DNA from: CAZGAH01 sp964523295
Lineage (GTDB): Bacteria; Desulfobacterota; Desulfovibrionia; Desulfovibrionales; Desulfovibrionaceae
Reading direction: 5' to 3'
Assembly (NCBI GenBank): GCA_964523295.1
Contig: CAZGAH010000015.1
Span: 1-59,226 of the forward strand
Length of the DNA: 59,226 nucleotides
Below the pieces are notes generated by a model. The model did not search any database, was not told the origin of the DNA, and was given only the letters and a program-made list of their open reading frames with translations. Shown piece by piece: positions 17,256 through 27,091 of the stretch. The translations under genes and the position numbers were made by a program. Positions within the stretch are counted from its first letter, which is position 1. Each line of letters opens with the position of its first letter.

Positions 17256-18470
17256 TCAGTACTGATATCCGGTTTCACTATGCTGCGAGACGTCCAACCC
17301 TCTGGACTCGTCTTCGCTGCTTACGCGCAGGCCGAACATGATGTCTACGATCTTCAAGAGCAGCCAGCTCATGCCGAAGCAGAATATCCAGGTGGCGAGC
17401 ACGGAAACGAGCTGGATGCCGAGCTGAGCCGGATTGCCGTAGAACAGTCCGTCGGCGCCGGCCGGATTGACGGCCTTGCAGGCGAACAATCCGGTCGCCA
17501 GCGCACCCCAGGTGCCGCCCAGCCCGTGGATGCCGACCACGTCGAGCGAGTCGTCATACTTGAAGATGTTCTTCATCAACACGCCGCCGTAGCAGATCAT
17601 GCCGCCAGCTGCGCCGATGGCCAACGAGGCCATGGGGGTTACGAAACCGGCTGCCGGCGTGATGGCGACCAGACCGGCCAGCGCGCCCGAGGCAGCACCC
17701 AGCGTGGTGGGCCTTCCGGCATGAATGGTCTCAACGATCAGCCAGCCCAGGCAGGCCGCAGCCGTGGCCATGTGCGTCGTCACAAAGGCGTTGGCCGCCA
17801 GCCCGTTGGCACCCAGAGCGCTGCCCGCGTTGAAACCGAACCAGCCAAACCAGAGGATGCCCATGCCAATCAGCGTCATCGGCAGATTATGCGGAATGAA
17901 CGACTGCTTGCCATAGCCCCGACGCGGCCCGAGAACCAGCGCTGCCGCCAATGCCGCCGCTCCCGAACTCATGTGTACGACGGCGCCGCCCGCAAAGTCC
18001 AGCGCGCCCATGGCGAACATCCAGCCCCCGCCCCAGACCCAGTGACACATGGGACTATAGACCAGAAAGAGCCAAAGAGCCGAAAAGACGACAAACGACA
18101 GAAATTTCATGCGCTCGGCAAATGCGCCGGTGATGAGCGCGGGCGTGATGACGGCAAACATGCACTGAAAAATCATGAAGGCCAGATGCGGAATGTTGTT
18201 CACCGGCCCGTCAGCCTCCATACCAACGCCCCGCAAAAAGGCGAAGTTCATCCCACCGATGATGCCGCCAATGTCCGTCCCGAACGAAAGCGAATACCCG
18301 ACCACAGCCCAGAGCACCGAAACCAGCGCGAGCATGAAAAAACTCTGCATGACGGTGCCCAGAACGTTCTTGGTGCGCACCAGCCCGGCGTAAAACAACG
18401 CCAGACCTGGCGTCATGAACATGACCAGCGCAGCCGAAATGAGCACGAATCCCGTATCTGCTGCATTCAT
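17256..18470 (-). CDS. amtB: Ammonium transporter AmtB
   Basis: This 404-residue trimeric ammonium channel of the Amt/MEP/Rh family has eleven expected transmembrane helices. Family landmarks include FYAGLVRTKNVL, GGAVVHMSSG, the twin-histidine helices (VVHMSSG and DVVGIHGLGG) and a cytoplasmic tail ending ETGYQY. Unlike E. coli AmtB it shows no obvious cleaved signal peptide at the chosen start. The ATG at 18470 follows GGAGGTTGTT; an in-frame extension to 18605 is poorly composed and is not used. PII and glnD follow on the same transcript. Confidence 0.95.
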   Translation of the reverse strand: MNAADTGFVLISAALVMFMTPGLALFYAGLVRTKNVLGTVMQSFFMLALVSVLWAVVGYSLSFGTDIGGIIGGMNFAFLRGVGMEADGPVNNIPHLAFMIFQCMFAVITPALITGAFAERMKFLSFVVFSALWLFLVYSPMCHWVWGGGWMFAMGALDFAGGAVVHMSSGAAALAAALVLGPRRGYGKQSFIPHNLPMTLIGMGILWFGWFGFNAGSALGANGLAANAFVTTHMATAAACLGWLIVETIHAGRPTTLGAASGALAGLVAITPAAGFVTPMASLAIGAAGGMICYGGVLMKNIFKYDDSLDVVGIHGLGGTWGALATGLFACKAVNPAGADGLFYGNPAQLGIQLVSVLATWIFCFGMSWLLLKIVDIMFGLRVSSEDESRGLDVSQHSETGYQY

Positions 18471-18622
18471 AACAACCTCCTCGCCTTTCCTCTGTTGTAA
18501 AGTGACAAGAAACCGCCCCGGACTGTCCCCGGGCGAATGCACGCGCCGCTCATTACTCACCCCGACGCCGGCATCGTCGCTGTCCGCCGACCGGCCTTGC
18601 TGCACCGGTCTTGACGGGTAAA

Positions 18623-18638
18623 TGCAAAGGGGCTGCCA
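18623..18638 (-). promoter_or_regulatory. Sigma-54 (-24/-12) promoter for amtB-PII-glnD
   Basis: The minus strand reads TGGCAGCCCCTTTGCA, matching TGGCACG-N4-TTGCA with the invariant GG and GC exactly ten bases apart. Transcription would start near 18612, giving a leader of about 142 bases to amtB. The AT-rich DNA beyond (18640-18770) is where an NtrC-type activator would bind, although no clear NtrC palindrome is seen. Confidence 0.8.
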
Positions 18639-18639
18639 A

Positions 18640-18866
18640 ACTCATTTTTTTGAATGAATACACACGATTAGTTGACTATCACTACCAAGGCAGAGCTGGA
18701 CCAGCGAAGTATTATATCATTTTTGTTAAATTTCATTATCCGAAAAATACAATATTGAAACATCATGCCCGAGCGTGTCAGGCCCCGGCACGAAAAGGGG
18801 CTCGCCACCCGAGGCAGCCGGACATGAGCGCCCGGAAAGCACTCCCCTGCCCGGCTGATCCCGGCG
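18640..18866. other. AT-rich gene-free stretch upstream of the amtB promoter
   Basis: About 227 bases without a gene. The part from 18640 to 18765 is strikingly AT-rich compared with its surroundings and probably serves as an enhancer or bending region for the sigma-54 promoter. The rest is GC-rich and featureless. The esterase gene ends at 18867. Confidence 0.5.
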
Positions 18867-20438
18867 TCAGCGCTGGCGGAAGCGCGAAACCTGATCGAGG
18901 AAGATGCAGTCCTCGCGGTACAAATGCTGCCCCAACGTGACGCTGTCGCCGAATTCCAGGCTCATTTCCGCTACGGGATCAAAGGCTGGCCAGACGGGCA
19001 GACCTGCGGCGTTGGGGTCGCCGGTTGCGGCAAACTGGACCCAATACCCCATCATCTGCTGCGACAGCTCGAAATCAGCGTCGGCGTAGCCGTCGGCCCG
19101 GTCCATGGTGCCGAAGACGTAGGCGATATCCACGCCATGATGCGCGCCCAGCCGACGCCCCAGCGCGGTATCGGGCTTGCGGGTGAACTGATAGAGCCAG
19201 GCCTTGCCTCCGTGCTGCGTCACGGAGCGGGCGACGACGCGGGCCGGATGGGCATTGGCGGCAACGGTCAGGAAATGATCGATGGCGCGTGGCACGTCGG
19301 CAGCCTCGGCCGCGGGAAACTGTCTCAGGGCGTCCGCAGTCCGCACGCCGAACCGGGCCTGGATAAATGCGGCGTAGCGCTCCAGGGTCAGCCCTTTTTC
19401 GCCCGTCAGATAGAGCGTCCCTTCGTTGCCCGTGCTGCCGACGATCACCGGAACGTCATGGTATCGCCCCGTGGTGAAGGCGGTCAGCGGATTGTCCGGC
19501 AGCACGCGACCGCCGAACACCGGCGCGAAGAACAGTCCTTCGTCGAACAGACTTGTCGAACAAGCGGCACTGTCGACGAGTTCCAGTGCGGTTTTTGCCC
19601 GCAGCGCGGCCAGAACGTCGGCGGTAGCGTTGCAGCCGAGCCTGGCGGCCAGCTCCTGACCCATGCGCGCGACGTTGTCCCGGTCGCCATTGAATACGGG
19701 GTTGAGATATTCCGAGCCGAGAATCGGCCCGCCGCTCTGGGCTATGGCTTTGTGGAATAGCCCGCGCGAGAGCGGGCTGATCAGCAGCAGGGACACCGAG
19801 CGCGAGCCCGCCGACTGTCCGAAGACGGTCACATTGGCCGGGTCGCCGCCGAATGCAGCGATGTTGCGGCGCACCCAGTCCAGGGCCGCAATCTGATCGA
19901 GTAGCCCGTAATTGCCGGCGCCGTCCGGCCCGGACTCAGCCTCGAGCTGCGGATGCACGAAAAAACCCAGCGGCCCGAGGCGATAATTGAGGGTCACGAC
20001 CGTGACCCCCTGTCGGGCGAGCTGGCTGCCGTTGTATTCGGGCTGCGACGAGGAGCCGAAGTTGAAGGCTCCGCCATGAATCCAGACCATGGTCGGCAGT
20101 CTGGACGCCGCTGGTTGCGCCGGGATCCAGACGTTGAGCGTGAGGCAGTCCTCGTCGTAGCGGCCGTCCGGGCTGCGCCGGGGTTGCGGACAGGCGGGGC
20201 CGAACTCAGCGCAGTCGCGTGGCTGGGTCCAGGATTCGACCGGTCGGGGGGCCTTCCAGCGCAGCGCTCCGAGCGGCGGCGCCGCGTAGGGAATGCCCAG
20301 GAACTGGCGCACGCCATCGACGACGCGCCCCCTGACCGGGCCGCTATCAAGGAGCACGACATCCGGCTCGCCCGCGCGGGCGATTGAGGCTGCGGCGAGC
20401 AGCAGAGCTGCGCCGACCAGGACTGCGAGTGACTTCAT
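18867..20438 (-). CDS. Exported type B carboxylesterase
   Basis: This 523-residue alpha/beta hydrolase belongs to the carboxylesterase type B (para-nitrobenzyl esterase/cholinesterase-like) family and hydrolyses carboxylic esters. A signal peptide ends near residue 23 (AAASIARA). The N-terminal block GPVRGRVVDGVRQFLGIPYA and the EDCLTLNVW block are canonical. The nucleophile elbow is FGQSAGS at about residue 207, where GESAG is more usual. The ribosome binding site is AGGAGT. It is the last of three genes with export signals on the minus strand; the lipoprotein gene ends 51 bases upstream. Confidence 0.88.
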   Translation of the reverse strand: MKSLAVLVGAALLLAAASIARAGEPDVVLLDSGPVRGRVVDGVRQFLGIPYAAPPLGALRWKAPRPVESWTQPRDCAEFGPACPQPRRSPDGRYDEDCLTLNVWIPAQPAASRLPTMVWIHGGAFNFGSSSQPEYNGSQLARQGVTVVTLNYRLGPLGFFVHPQLEAESGPDGAGNYGLLDQIAALDWVRRNIAAFGGDPANVTVFGQSAGSRSVSLLLISPLSRGLFHKAIAQSGGPILGSEYLNPVFNGDRDNVARMGQELAARLGCNATADVLAALRAKTALELVDSAACSTSLFDEGLFFAPVFGGRVLPDNPLTAFTTGRYHDVPVIVGSTGNEGTLYLTGEKGLTLERYAAFIQARFGVRTADALRQFPAAEAADVPRAIDHFLTVAANAHPARVVARSVTQHGGKAWLYQFTRKPDTALGRRLGAHHGVDIAYVFGTMDRADGYADADFELSQQMMGYWVQFAATGDPNAAGLPVWPAFDPVAEMSLEFGDSVTLGQHLYREDCIFLDQVSRFRQR

Positions 20439-20489
20439 TTCGAGATACTCCTGTTCAACCGTAGCGCGCGGCCATGGAGGACGCGTCCG

Positions 20490-21590
20490 TCATTGCACGG
20501 GCAACGTCAACTGCAGCGGGGCCGATTTGCCGCTGTCTTCCATCATGGTGAAGGCCAGCATGAGGAAGGAGAAGACGCGCTTGGTGGCGAGGTCGTTGTC
20601 GCTCACCCAGAACCAGTGCCCGTGAAACTTGACCGCGGCGTAGGCGTTGGAAGGCTTGAGCTTCGCGCAGCGGATGCTGACTTCGCCCAATACGCTCTCC
20701 GTCGGTGCGCCCGCCAAGGACGGCATGGCGCATTTCTCGACAATGTCCTTTTCCGGTATGTCCACGCGCGCGGCCAGCGCGGCCATGATCTGGAGCAGGG
20801 AAAAGGTCTGGAGCGAAATCCGGGTCCTGTCCCGGGGATCCGGAACCGTCGACAGCTCGTACTCGCGCTGCGTGGCGTCGAGATCGAGCAGTTCCAGCAA
20901 CTCCGTTTTCATGGCAAGCACCTCGGCGGAGGGATTCCTTCCCCCGAGCGACAGGAACAGAAGCGGGTCGCCCGCCCCGGGCTGCGACTCGCTACGCACG
21001 TGAACGCCGTTGGCCAGTTGCAGCTGCGACAGAAGCTCCACGACGCGCTGGAATCCGCTCTGGGCCATCACGTGCCCCTGTGGTGACAGCGCCTCGTTGC
21101 GCTGGCCATTGACCGCGCGCACGCCCAGACTGACCAGAAAGTTCGCCGAGATTCCGGACTCGATGCCCAAGGCCACGCTGCGAAGCGGAAGCGGCGACAT
21201 GACCCCCTTTCTGAAAGGCGCCCCGGTCATGGGTTTGTAGGTGATGGTGGGACGGTCCGTGTACTTTCCGGACACGCCCAGACCGAACAGGCTGGAGTCG
21301 CTCGAGGTGGCCAGGTCGAAGAGCGAGCGGGAGAAATCCATGTTGGCGCCCGTCTCCAGAGTGTACGCGGCCACGATGTCGCCTATGTCTACGAAAAACA
21401 GCGGCTCGACGTAGCGAATCTTGACGATATTGAGCAGGAGCTGCTCCTTCCATGACTCGGTGATGGAGCTGTTGTAGCTGGCGCGATCCAGCGGCACCTT
21501 GCCCGGCCCGATGGTGGCGCACCCGGAGAGCAGGGCCAGGACGAGCAGGAGCGCGCCCGTGATCAGGCGATTGCGACGGCGATGGTTCAT
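20490..21590 (-). CDS. Lipoprotein of unknown function
   Basis: This 366-residue protein has a signal peptide with lipobox LLSGC (lipidated Cys at about 24). The mature part is soluble, with the early block ESWKEQLLLNIVKIRYVEPLFFVDIGDIVAAYT and a late WFWVSDND followed by a hydrophobic segment (VFSFLMLAFTMM). I do not recognise a named domain. It resembles large hypothetical periplasmic lipoproteins of environmental proteobacteria. It lies between the hydrolase (31 bases upstream) and the esterase, so all three are probably co-transcribed. Confidence 0.8.
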   Translation of the reverse strand: MNHRRRNRLITGALLLVLALLSGCATIGPGKVPLDRASYNSSITESWKEQLLLNIVKIRYVEPLFFVDIGDIVAAYTLETGANMDFSRSLFDLATSSDSSLFGLGVSGKYTDRPTITYKPMTGAPFRKGVMSPLPLRSVALGIESGISANFLVSLGVRAVNGQRNEALSPQGHVMAQSGFQRVVELLSQLQLANGVHVRSESQPGAGDPLLFLSLGGRNPSAEVLAMKTELLELLDLDATQREYELSTVPDPRDRTRISLQTFSLLQIMAALAARVDIPEKDIVEKCAMPSLAGAPTESVLGEVSIRCAKLKPSNAYAAVKFHGHWFWVSDNDLATKRVFSFLMLAFTMMEDSGKSAPLQLTLPVQ

Positions 21591-21621
21591 TGTCGAATCT
21601 CCGTTGACCTGTCGCGTTGAT

Positions 21622-22928
21622 CTATTTCAGGACTTCATCGAGCCAATCGAACAGGACCTGCCCGATCAGACTGCGGTTTTCCATGACGCAATGGTTGCTC
21701 GCGCCTTCGTCTGCGGGCGTGATGACCATTTTCTTCAGCGGATTGGGGAAATTGTCCATGGCGATCTTCTGCTGCCGCTGCACTTCCTTGCTCCGGTACT
21801 CCCCCTGGCCCACGATGATCAGGGCGGGCACGGTGATTCTGGCGGGATCGAAGGTGTTGCCCTTGTTCGCCTCGATCAGCTTCTCGGGCTGGTCCAGGGG
21901 CACGCCGTAGCGCCAGCACACGGCCTTGACCACGCCGGCGTGGAAGGACGACCAGGTTGCGCGCTGCTCTTTCGTCTCCGCGGCCGCGGGCATAGTGGCG
22001 AACAGCGCGTGCGCGTCGACAACGGCCGAATTCATGGCCACGGCCTTGATGCGCGCGTCGTGCTCGGCGGCCTGCGGCGCGAACAATCCGCCGCCGCTGA
22101 AGCCGTATACGGCCAGGCGCCCCGGATCGACCTCGGGCCGGCTGAGCAGGTAGTCGACAACGACTTTCATGGGCAGATAGGTATCAGTCCGGAAATACTT
22201 GCCCTCGCACGGCAGCAGCCCCTGGCCGGGCAGGTCCGCGGTGGCGAAATTGTACCCGCGCGCAAAGGCCTGCGGGGCGATGTAATAAAATAGATCCTCG
22301 GCAAAGGTCTCGCCCCCGCCGATCATGAGCAGCGTCGGGGCCGGCTTGTTGCCGGCGGCTTTGCGGAAATAGACCGGAAGGGTCCCGTTCTCGAACGGCA
22401 CTTCCGCGTATTCGAGCGGCGGATCGAGGAGCGCGCCGGCCTTCTGGAACAGCCGTCGCATCGCCAGCCCCCTTTCTTTGAACATCGGATTGTCCGGAAT
22501 CATGGAAATGAGCGAGATGCGGGCGTAGTTCGCCGCGCGCAGAAACTGACTACGAGCGCTCACGGTATGGCCTGCTGCGAGGGATGCCTCGCCGCGCGCC
22601 TCTGCCCGGCGGCTCAATGCATACCACTCTTCCTGCCAGCTCGCCGCGTCGCCGTCCTTGATCTGCGAGGCGGCGTAGAAGCCCTCGCCGATTTCGAGAC
22701 NNNNNNNNNNNNNNNNNNNNNNNNNNNNNNNNNNNNNNNNNNNNNNNNNNNNNNNNNNNNNNNNNNNNNNNNNNNNNNNNNNNNTTCCTTGAAAAAATAC
22801 GTGAAGGCCGTGGCGTGGGCGTCGAATTCCTGCTTGTCGTCCGCTGCGCCGGCCTGCCCCGCGAAACAGGTCAAGACGACACAAAGGGCAATAGCCAACG
22901 CTGTCGATGTGTGGATGCCGTGCGCCAT
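21622..22928 (-). CDS. Exported alpha/beta hydrolase, interrupted by an assembly gap
   Basis: This is a secreted or periplasmic serine hydrolase of the dienelactone hydrolase/prolyl oligopeptidase-like alpha/beta superfamily. The start at 22928 follows AAGGAGAAGAACC and encodes a signal peptide ending FAGQAGA. The catalytic domain comes after an N-terminal helical part. The GGGETFAEDL oxyanion region, the nucleophile elbow YGFSGGGLF and a late acidic/His end (ADEGASNHC) are visible. Eighty-four Ns at 22701-22784 hide part of the N-terminal helical region, and the reading frame changes across them. The frame change reflects an estimated gap length rather than a mutation. It leads the three-gene cluster. 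Confidence 0.78.
22701..22784. other. Assembly gap (84 N)
   Basis: Unknown bases inside the alpha/beta hydrolase gene. Frames before and after differ, so the stated length is an estimate. Confidence 0.9.
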
Positions 22929-23131
22929 GGTTCTTCTCCTTGGGTAAGATTAGCGTGGTTTCGATTGCGGGCGCGACAGCGGGCTGACGCGCCCGCCGGT
23001 CATGGCCCCTGACGCAGTCTGTACCGTGGAACCGGCGTATTTTCATGTCAACGCATACGCACGTGAATTCCCGTGAAAAACACGCAACTATCCGAAAAAA
23101 GGGCTTTTATTCGCTGCAAAACAAGAAGGGC

Positions 23132-25324
23132 TCAGGCCAGGGCCTTCAGGCGGGCAAAGGCGTCTTCGAGGTCGCGGCGCAGGGGGATATCCCGCGTGCA
23201 TGCAGTCAGTACGAACTCTGCCGTGGCGTAAATATCGCGCCAGCGGGGCCATTCGGGCAAGGTGTCCGCCCGCAGATAGCGATCCAGGGTCTGGGTGCGG
23301 CAGTAGCCGTCCTTTTCGTAGTACACGTTCCAGATGCGCGAGCGCTCGGCAAGATCGGCCTTGGTGCTCGCGGTGCAGGCCGCCCAGCAATCCAGGGCAA
23401 GATTCATGACCACGACCGCCAGCCGGCGCCGTTCCGTCGTCCGTTCGGGCCGGCTCAGGCGGGTGCTCAATTGCTCCAGGAGCGCGTCGAGGGCCTTGAG
23501 ATCGTCCAGGGCTGCCTGCTGCGCTGTCTGGTTGCCGGATTCGAGCGCGAGCAGGGATTCTTCGAGAACGAGAATGCGCTGGCGGTTCGCATTCAACGCG
23601 CGGAGCATGGCGGCGGTGACCAGAGCCGCCTGTCTGCCGTCCCGGGCTTCGGTTTGGCGCACGATCAGCAGGTGCAGGGGCTCCTCCTCCAATTCGATGC
23701 CGGCGAGAAAACAATGCACGGCCAGGCGCTCCCCATCCGGTCGGGCGAGTGTGACGTACTCGAACGCCCCGGCCTGCCCGGCAGGCATGTCTCCTGGTTC
23801 CAGCGCCTCGAGCAGGGAGCGCGTCTGCGGACTTGACGAGGCGTCGAACAGCTCCGCGAGAGGTCGCCCCGGCGCAGTGTCGGCCTGTGTTCCGGTGAGC
23901 GCAGCAAAGGCCTTGTTGCAGAAAGCGATTTCCCGGCTCTGATTGACGGCAACGAGCGCGTCGTCCAGGGCGTCGAACATGCCGGCCAGACGTCGTTGCG
24001 TACGTCGCAGATGCTGCTCGGTTTCCCGGCGCAAGGCAAGTTCCGTACGCAAAACCTGGTTCTCGGCCAGGGCGGCGTAGGCCCTGACGAAACGGGCAGA
24101 CATGAACAGGGCGTAGGCGAGGATGAAGAGAAAAACGCCCCAGGGTCCGAAGTCGGCCGAGCCGATGAGATTGAGGTCGAAAAGTACGTCGTCGAATTCC
24201 GCGTACGCCAGTGCCAGATAGCCGGGGAAAAGCCAGAGCGAGCCGGGTTCCTTACGGCGCAGATCGAGGACGAATGCGAAAAACAAGTAAAGGAAGGCGG
24301 CCCTGGTCACGAGAAAATAGACAAAGAGCACGGGGTCGTAGGCGTTCCCCGGGGTAAGCAGAATATAGCCGATGTACAACGCGCCCAGAAGGATAAAGAA
24401 ACCGTTGACGACCTTTCCGTACCGCTTGGGAAACAGGCTGTGATAGAACAGGAGCATGAGCGGGATAGTCAGCCCGTACGGCAGCATGGACAGGTCGACG
24501 TACCAGCCCCAGGGCAGGGCCGGACCGAAGGCATCCATGAGAAAGCCGAAGGACGGGCTGAACACGGTGGCCACACTCCAGGCCAGGCAGAACAGACCGA
24601 ACCAGGCGTTGACCCGTGCGGATGGCCGCACCACGAACAGCGCGACATGATACAACCCCAGACAGAGCAGGGCACCGGCCATGAAGGCGCCGGAAATCCA
24701 GCGCACGCCGAGCATCCGCCGTACCTGCTCCTGAGCGCCCAGGATAAGGCCGGCGTTGATGCCGCCCTGCGCGTTGTGGTGATTGGAGACGTGGACAACG
24801 ATGTCGAGCGCCTTGCCGGATGGGGCGAAATCCGCGAGCACGAAATGGTGAACCGGATGCTCCGACGCGACGTCCCTGCCCGGCTGTCCGCTGGCTGCAA
24901 GCAGCACGCCGTCTGCCCGGACGCTGCAAACCGACAGCGCGCTGCTGATGTAGAGCGACAGCCGTTCCGGCGGCCCCACGGGCAGGAGGACGCGCAGCCG
25001 GTAGGTGGCCTGGCCCTGCGGAGCGAGCTGGATGCCCTGGGCCGTGACTCCGCGCCACAGACCGGGAACCCGGAAACGATCCCATTGCGCGAGCAACGGC
25101 CAGGCCTTGCCCGCGTCGGGGTCGAGGGTCGGCTGCCAACAGAATGCCCACTCCCCGGAAAGGCTGATTATGCCTTTCTCCGCGAAGCTCCAGTCGGAAA
25201 GATCGAGAATCCCCCCGGACGCCTGCGGCCGGTCTTGCCGCGCGCAGCCGGCAACGAGCAGCAGGACCAGCAGCAGTGCCGCACATGCGGCGCGCGGCAG
25301 CGGTGACTCCCAATCGCAAACCAT
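23132..25324 (-). CDS. 7TMR-DISM membrane sensor with PAS domain and unrecognised C-terminal domain
   Basis: This 730-residue protein starts with a signal/lipobox region (LLLVAGC). A periplasmic jelly-roll sensing domain of the 7TMR-DISM type covers about residues 35-185, then seven transmembrane helices cover about 190-420. A short coiled coil (LRTELALRRETEQHLRRTQR) leads to a PAS domain at roughly 445-560 (FDALDDALVAVNQ). The last 170 residues are helical and end in a block with WNVYYEKDGYCRTQTLDRYL and TAEFVLTACTRD. There is no histidine kinase, GGDEF or other known output domain, so its partner is unknown. The start at 25324 (MVCDWES) is chosen because the signal peptide follows it. Confidence 0.8.
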   Translation of the reverse strand: MVCDWESPLPRAACAALLLVLLLVAGCARQDRPQASGGILDLSDWSFAEKGIISLSGEWAFCWQPTLDPDAGKAWPLLAQWDRFRVPGLWRGVTAQGIQLAPQGQATYRLRVLLPVGPPERLSLYISSALSVCSVRADGVLLAASGQPGRDVASEHPVHHFVLADFAPSGKALDIVVHVSNHHNAQGGINAGLILGAQEQVRRMLGVRWISGAFMAGALLCLGLYHVALFVVRPSARVNAWFGLFCLAWSVATVFSPSFGFLMDAFGPALPWGWYVDLSMLPYGLTIPLMLLFYHSLFPKRYGKVVNGFFILLGALYIGYILLTPGNAYDPVLFVYFLVTRAAFLYLFFAFVLDLRRKEPGSLWLFPGYLALAYAEFDDVLFDLNLIGSADFGPWGVFLFILAYALFMSARFVRAYAALAENQVLRTELALRRETEQHLRRTQRRLAGMFDALDDALVAVNQSREIAFCNKAFAALTGTQADTAPGRPLAELFDASSSPQTRSLLEALEPGDMPAGQAGAFEYVTLARPDGERLAVHCFLAGIELEEEPLHLLIVRQTEARDGRQAALVTAAMLRALNANRQRILVLEESLLALESGNQTAQQAALDDLKALDALLEQLSTRLSRPERTTERRRLAVVVMNLALDCWAACTASTKADLAERSRIWNVYYEKDGYCRTQTLDRYLRADTLPEWPRWRDIYATAEFVLTACTRDIPLRRDLEDAFARLKALA

Positions 25325-26591
25325 CCTGGTCCGTCTCTCCGCAAAGGCGATCAGGGGCGAACTCCAACCAGTCCCGACAGGCCGTCCCCCCCCCCGCGCG
25401 CCCTGAAAGGTATGCGGCACGCGCTGTGCCGCAAGATATCATTCTGGTACCGTCAAGATTGTGTCTGGGATTGCCAGACCCGACTATCCGTCCTGTCGAC
25501 TGACAGGCCACTTTCGCGTTACGCCGCTACCACCCGGCCATGGCGTGCTCAATGAGGCGCTGGCGCTCGCCGCCTGCCGGGACAATCTCAAGGCTCCAGT
25601 GGTGCTCATCGTTCCAGAGGACCATCCGCACAGTTCTCCTTGAGTCTCCATTCAGGTACTCGCGAACATTTCGGGTGTCAACGGACTGAAATGGAGCAAA
25701 TTCAGCAAGACAGTCGAGTGACAAGGGATCACTTTAGCGACGTGTGCAACGCCCGATGGCCACGGAGAATACAGACAGGAGCTACCTGCGCGCGGATTCA
25801 GGCTTTACGTAACCGTCGTTGCAGCAATGTCTGCATATCTCTACGGCTGTCGGCAATCACCATCACATGAACATTTCCGTTCATGACCAAAAATGAATCG
25901 ACAGGGCATGAAAAACATCTCACGGTACTCGCGAAGCCAAACCGTCTGCAATTCGTTCCTTCCGCTTTTTCGGGTGCGTCATGATATTCAATGGAGTCGT
26001 ACAACGCTTCCAGGTCACGGGATCATCGTTGGTCAAAAATACCTGTAAAATCATCAGCGACTCTTACTCCGATCTCAAAGTCGTTGAACAAGATCACCGA
26101 AGAATTGGACCTTGCACTCCTCAATCCGAAGCGTATCAAACGCAAAAATCTTCAGAAGAGCCATTGTATACGGAGTCTTTTTGACAGCGTAAACCGGTGA
26201 GATCTATTACCTGCTGAATAGACTGCCGGGAACAATAAAAAAGCTCTGTTTTCATGCACGCTTGACGGCGCCAGACATTGTCGTTTTCACCTTCCTCCAT
26301 GCCTGTACCCTGCCAGATACGCCAATCCCCCGGTGACGGTTGACAACGTATCGTATCGTTTTATCTCTATGCTGATGATTCCGCTCCTGGCGTCGCTGTG
26401 CTATTTTCTCCGTAATCCGAGATTGCCAGATGGTTTTCTTTTGGGTACATGCCTTGGACATGACCGCGACTTGCCGGGAGGACAGTGCTTTTTCTGGATC
26501 ATCTTGTTTTGCGGAATGTGTTTTCTGGCTTTGATTCGATTCACGCCTGTGCCGGGCTGGCCCGGCGGCGTATACACCACGGGAGGTTCCG
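25325..26591. other. 1.27-kb stretch without a convincing gene
   Basis: Composition drops in GC between about 25680 and 26540, and only short frames occur on both strands. The best are a minus-strand 65-codon frame at 25527-25724 (ending with VRMVLWNDEHHWSLEIVP), a minus-strand 68-codon frame at 25798-26004 and a plus-strand 89-codon hydrophobic frame at 26333-26602. None has a good ribosome binding site or a recognised family. It may be decayed acquired DNA or a regulatory region for cheW. Confidence 0.5.
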
Positions 26592-27065
26592 GTGGGGAGT
26601 GAACCGCACATTGGTGATGACCAGCTGCTGCAGCTGGTCACCTTTCACATCGGCGAAGAAGAGTTTGGCGTGGATATTCTCAAGGTGCAGGAGATCATCC
26701 GCACCATGGATATCACCATGGTCCCTCGCGCGCCCGAGTTCGTGGAGGGAGTGATAAATTTGCGGGGGAAGGTCATACCGATTATCGACATGCGGCGGCG
26801 ATTTCATCTTCCCATCCGCGATCACGACAAGTTTACCCGGATCGTCGTTGTCGACATCGACGACATGATTGTCGGATGTGTCGTCGACTCCGTAAACGAG
26901 GTACTGCGCATTCCCGCCGATACGGTGGAACCACCGCCTCCGGTGGCTGCGGGCATCGATTCGGAATATATCCGCGGTGTCGGTAAACTCGACGACAGGT
27001 TGCTCATTTTGCTGGATCTGGACCGGCTCCTGATGCGCAAGGGCATGGAGTCCATGGATCTGTAG
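26592..27065 (+). CDS. cheW: CheW-family chemotaxis coupling protein
   Basis: CheW bridges chemoreceptors and CheA in signalling arrays. The 157-residue product is a single CheW domain, with LVTFHIGEEEFGVDILKVQEI, PEFVEGVINLRGKVIPIIDMRRRF and the C-terminal YIRGVGKLDDRLLILLDLDRLL, all hallmark blocks. The start codon is GTG at 26592, five bases after GGGAGG; no ATG fits the family N-terminus. It stands alone: no cheA, receptor or flagellar gene is within the window. Two copies of a 28-base repeat follow it. Confidence 0.95.
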   Translation: MGSEPHIGDDQLLQLVTFHIGEEEFGVDILKVQEIIRTMDITMVPRAPEFVEGVINLRGKVIPIIDMRRRFHLPIRDHDKFTRIVVVDIDDMIVGCVVDSVNEVLRIPADTVEPPPPVAAGIDSEYIRGVGKLDDRLLILLDLDRLLMRKGMESMDL

Positions 27066-27091
27066 TGCTGCGCGCGCCAGCCACGGCACAG

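Noticed and set aside
26333..26602. 89-codon hydrophobic frame before cheW
   Set aside because: No ribosome binding site, no family match, and it overlaps the supported GTG start of cheW.
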